A DNA stretch of 23,797 nucleotides from Deinococcus sp. Leaf326 (lineage in GTDB: Bacteria; Deinococcota; Deinococci; Deinococcales; Deinococcaceae): the NCBI RefSeq assembly GCF_001424185.1, contig NZ_LMOM01000027.1, positions 1-23,797 on the forward strand. The letters are read 5' to 3'. Numbering within the stretch: position 1 is the first letter of the stretch; each line of letters opens with the position of its first letter. A program made the position numbers and the translations under genes. Positions 21,660 through 23,797 of this stretch are shown here, piece by piece. The notes beneath the pieces were generated by a model. That model searched no databases. It saw only the letters and a list, made by a program, of their open reading frames with translations, and was not told the DNA's origin.

Positions 21660-22603
21660 CAGGCGTGGATCTCTCGGATGCCTTCGGTGGGTTCTTCCCC
21701 AGCCAGTAGACGTTCCAGACTGGCGTCGAAGTCCTGATGAACCCGGAAGAAGCCCCGGCGGGGGACCTCGATGGCGACCTTGAACACGGCGGGCTCGGTC
21801 TTGACGCCGTTCTGGATACCGAGGATGGGCCAGAGGTTCTGGCTGTGAGCAACCCGGCGCATGTTCTTGCCGTGGAGGGTGGCGGTCACGCTGACGCCGC
21901 GGGGGGCGTTCATGGCGATGACGGGGATGTCGTCGCGGTAGCCGATCTCGTCACTCAGGAGGGCTTTGGGACCCATGTTGCCGATCGCGCGGGCGAACTT
22001 CTCGCCCTGCCACAGGGGGTTGCCCACGGGAACGCGCCGGGCGGCGCCGACGATGGGGTGCTTGTGGTCGCTGTCACCGGCAATCTCATTACTGGTGTCG
22101 ATGATGACCAGGCCGGAGCCTAGGCGCTCGGCGAGGATGCGGGCGATGTCGCGCAGGAGGGTGGTCTTGCCGGCAGCGGGTGGCCCGATGATGGCAATGC
22201 CGTACTCATGGGTCACGGCGTCGTAGAGCACGTCACGCAGGGGCTCAGCAACGCCCATGAGCGCGCGGCCGACGCGGACAGTGATCATGCTGGTGAGCTG
22301 GGAGACGTTGGTCTCACGGCTGAGGCGGTGGAGCGTGCCGGGGATGCCGATGCGGCCGTCGCTGCGCCAGCCGCCAGGGACGCCCTGTTGCATGAGGGCA
22401 TCGATCTGATCGAAGGTGCGGTCGTCGATGTGCAGGGGATAGGTGATGCGCATGTCGGCGAGACGGACGCTCAGGAGGCTGTAGCGGTCGATGATGATCT
22501 CGTCGAGCAGGGGCAGGTCGTCTTTGACAATGGCGCGGATCTCTTCGGGCAGGCGCTCCAGGATGGCGGCGTACTCCTGGGGGGTCGTCATGTCGAGGAT
22601 CAT
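21659..22603 (-). CDS. SpoIIIAA/Ycf45-like P-loop ATPase
   Basis: The 314-residue ATPase resembles the core of the SpoIIIAA/Ycf45 family, which is related to secretion-type ATPases. Key parts are GTLHRLSRETN (89-99), VRVGRALMG (109-117), the P-loop GPPAAGKTT (140-148), VIIDTSNEIAGD (166-177) with PIVGAARR (183-190), Walker B ALLSDEIG (214-221), and a sensor-like TLHGKN (242-247). It lacks the C-terminal R3H extension of larger relatives. It overlaps the secreted PLD-like gene by one base (TGATG), and the membrane-anchored gene follows with the same overlap. The grouping suggests a membrane-associated machine. The start could also be the ATG four codons on. Confidence 0.85.
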   Translation of the reverse strand: MILDMTTPQEYAAILERLPEEIRAIVKDDLPLLDEIIIDRYSLLSVRLADMRITYPLHIDDRTFDQIDALMQQGVPGGWRSDGRIGIPGTLHRLSRETNVSQLTSMITVRVGRALMGVAEPLRDVLYDAVTHEYGIAIIGPPAAGKTTLLRDIARILAERLGSGLVIIDTSNEIAGDSDHKHPIVGAARRVPVGNPLWQGEKFARAIGNMGPKALLSDEIGYRDDIPVIAMNAPRGVSVTATLHGKNMRRVAHSQNLWPILGIQNGVKTEPAVFKVAIEVPRRGFFRVHQDFDASLERLLAGEEPTEGIREIHA

Positions 22604-23094
22604 CAGCGGTCCAGCCCGTAGCGTTCTTTGACGAGCTGGGCGATGGCGACCTTGGGGGCGTTCTTCATGGCTTGTGTGGTGAGGGCGACGGCGCGGGTGA
22701 GCTTGCTCCCGCCGCTTTTCTCCACGGGACCGAGACCGTCCTGGACTCCAGCGCCGAGGTAGAGGACGCGGTTGTCGACGATAATCAGGGGAGCAGCATT
22801 CAGGGTGGCGGCGTAGTAGTTCAGGGCCGCTGGGGGAGTCTGGGCGGCAGCGAGGGCGACACTGAGCAGGTAGCTGCGTTTTTCGAGGTGGGCTTGTCGG
22901 GGGGCGATGAGGTAGACGGGGACGCCAGCGTTGGCGGCGTCTTTGAGGGCCTGGGCGATGCGGACGCTGGTGGGGGAGGGGAGGTAGGCGATGATCTGGT
23001 TCTGGGCGTTCTTGATCGCGTCGACGACTTGCTGTGCGTGCGCTGTTGCTGAGGTCAGGACCGCGAGGGTGGAGGCCAAAAGAAGACGTCGCAT
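22603..23094 (-). CDS. Secreted PLD-like protein lacking the HxK motif
   Basis: The 163-residue protein has a signal peptide (MRRLLLASTLAVLTSATAHA). The mature part follows the half-size Nuc-type phospholipase D fold: VVDAIKNAQNQIIAYLPSPTSVRIAQALKDA, then AGVPVYLIA, then LIIVDNRVLYLGAG. In active members His-x-Lys precedes LIIVD; here those positions are Ala100, Ala101 and Pro102, so nuclease or lipase activity is unlikely. It is the first gene of an eight-gene unit and is coupled to the ATPase gene. A PLD fold without its catalytic pair may serve as a binding or structural protein. The fold call is by eye. Confidence 0.75.
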   Translation of the reverse strand: MRRLLLASTLAVLTSATAHAQQVVDAIKNAQNQIIAYLPSPTSVRIAQALKDAANAGVPVYLIAPRQAHLEKRSYLLSVALAAAQTPPAALNYYAATLNAAPLIIVDNRVLYLGAGVQDGLGPVEKSGGSKLTRAVALTTQAMKNAPKVAIAQLVKERYGLDR

Positions 23095-23097
23095 ACC

Positions 23098-23127
23098 TGC
23101 ATGGTGTGCGACGTTCTGGTTGTCCGG
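23098..23127 (-). promoter_or_regulatory. Shared upstream motif, copy 4
   Basis: Read on the minus strand: CCGGA, the core CAACCAGAAC, then GTCGCACACCATGCA. The core is identical to the other three copies; the downstream part is more divergent. It lies immediately before the ATG at 23094 and after the stop of the recombinase-like gene (23135), so it marks the start of the eight-gene unit. Confidence 0.58.
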
Positions 23128-23134
23128 GGCGTGA

Positions 23135-23797
23135 TCAGGCCTCGCGGAGCTTGCTGCGGCGTCGACCTGACCAGTAGGGGCGGGCGTAGCCGAGGGTCTG
23201 GTGGTCGAGGTTCAGGGGATTGTCGCGGAGGCCAGCCTGCCGGATCTGGGTGAGGGGGTAGTAGATCGCATCCTCACCGTCTGCGGGTGGGAAGGCGAAG
23301 CGCCAGGCCTTGCGTAAGTCGTGCGAGAAGGAGAGCAGATCCTCCCAGGGGAAGACCCTGCCGGCCGCGAACTGAGGGCCGCCACTGGCTTTGAGGTGGC
23401 GGTGGATGAGGCGGAGGATGACGCCTCGGTCTCTGACGTGGGCGAGCTGAATCAGAGTGCGGGCGCGGGTGATCTCGCCGGTACTGACGTTGATGTGCTC
23501 CCAACGGAGCCGGAGGAGTTCGCCGGCGTTGAAGTTGAAGGCGTAGATGAAGTAGAGAGCAAGCCGGAGGGGCACGTCCTTGGTCTGCTGGAGGAGGACG
23601 CTGACTTGCTGGGGGGAACAAGGGACGGCCGGGCGGTACTCGGCGGGAGGGCGGACATAGCGGCGGGTGGGGTTGTCGTCGGTGAGGCCGTGGAGGATGA
23701 GGGCTTCGTAGAGGTTACTGAGGGCAGTGAGGCGAGCGAGCTGGGTGTTGATGCTGGCGGGGCCAAGGGAGGTGAGGCGAACGGTGAGGGGTTCACG
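23135..23797 (-). CDS. Tyrosine-recombinase-like protein (partial, runs off right edge)
   Basis: The frame stays open to the end of the window, giving 220 visible residues without a start. A core-binding-like helical part (SINTQLARLTALSNLYEALI) precedes a catalytic-domain-like part: YAFNFNAGELLRLRWEHINV matches box I, SHDLRKAW matches box II (HxxR), and LGYARPYW lies where the LGH and nucleophile Tyr region belongs. The usual box I Arg (as in TGLRISELL) is replaced by Asn in NFNAGELL. It may therefore be inactive or have a shifted catalytic set. Such genes are common on plasmids and integrative elements. It ends 8 bp before motif copy 4. Confidence 0.78.
   Translation of the reverse strand, partial: REPLTVRLTSLGPASINTQLARLTALSNLYEALILHGLTDDNPTRRYVRPPAEYRPAVPCSPQQVSVLLQQTKDVPLRLALYFIYAFNFNAGELLRLRWEHINVSTGEITRARTLIQLAHVRDRGVILRLIHRHLKASGGPQFAAGRVFPWEDLLSFSHDLRKAWRFAFPPADGEDAIYYPLTQIRQAGLRDNPLNLDHQTLGYARPYWSGRRRSKLREA

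Noticed and set aside
16264..23127. The repeated GTTCTGGTTG-containing motif as a CRISPR array or transposon end
   Set aside because: Copies are about 0.9-5 kb apart, all oriented alike, and always in gaps before genes, with no spacers, inverted partners or target duplications.

Overview
The window looks like an accessory replicon (plasmid or megaplasmid) of a Deinococcus-type bacterium. This is an inference from the mostly GC-rich DNA, the IS4-family transposases, the operon of secreted DUF11-type proteins and the small SpoIIIAA/Ycf45-like ATPase. No rRNA, tRNA or CRISPR array was seen. Nearly all genes lie on the minus strand; the exceptions are a large regulator and a membrane channel gene.

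Region 1 (about 1-2117) is a nest of insertion sequences. A degraded IS4-family element (about 75-2117) carries a broken transposase gene with an internal 85-bp tandem duplication. It is split by a second, intact IS4-family element (465-1596) flanked by a perfect 9-bp target duplication.

Region 2 (2118-9810) is an island that is clearly richer in A+T than the rest. A minus-strand operon encodes a lipoprotein with a possible pore-forming-toxin-like core, a Tat-type exported alpha/beta hydrolase and a small exported protein. A SARP/AfsR-like ATPase regulator diverges from it, with a perfect 9-bp-arm palindrome in the shared intergenic region. A TMEM175-type channel gene follows. The island is bordered on the right by a 527-bp internally deleted copy (9811-10337) of the same element that borders it on the left, so the block resembles a composite transposon or a recombination product.

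Region 3 (10315-16246) is a five-gene operon of secreted, DUF11/SdrD-like envelope proteins. Its last gene is cut off by the IS remnant, which supplies the stop codon.

Region 4 (16296-23797) holds two short units and one eight-gene unit. The short units are a zinc-ribbon protein with a macro-domain protein, and a single unknown gene. The eight-gene unit encodes a secreted PLD-like protein lacking its HxK motif, a SpoIIIAA/Ycf45-like ATPase, a small membrane-anchored protein, a Cys-cluster protein, two unknown proteins, an RNase H-fold protein and related overlapping genes. A tyrosine-recombinase-like gene with a substituted catalytic arginine runs off the right edge. The four transcription units of Regions 3 and 4 each begin just downstream of a copy of one conserved motif (core CAACCAGAAC in the sense of transcription). 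This suggests they are co-regulated or share an unusual promoter, and it is the most interesting signal in the window.
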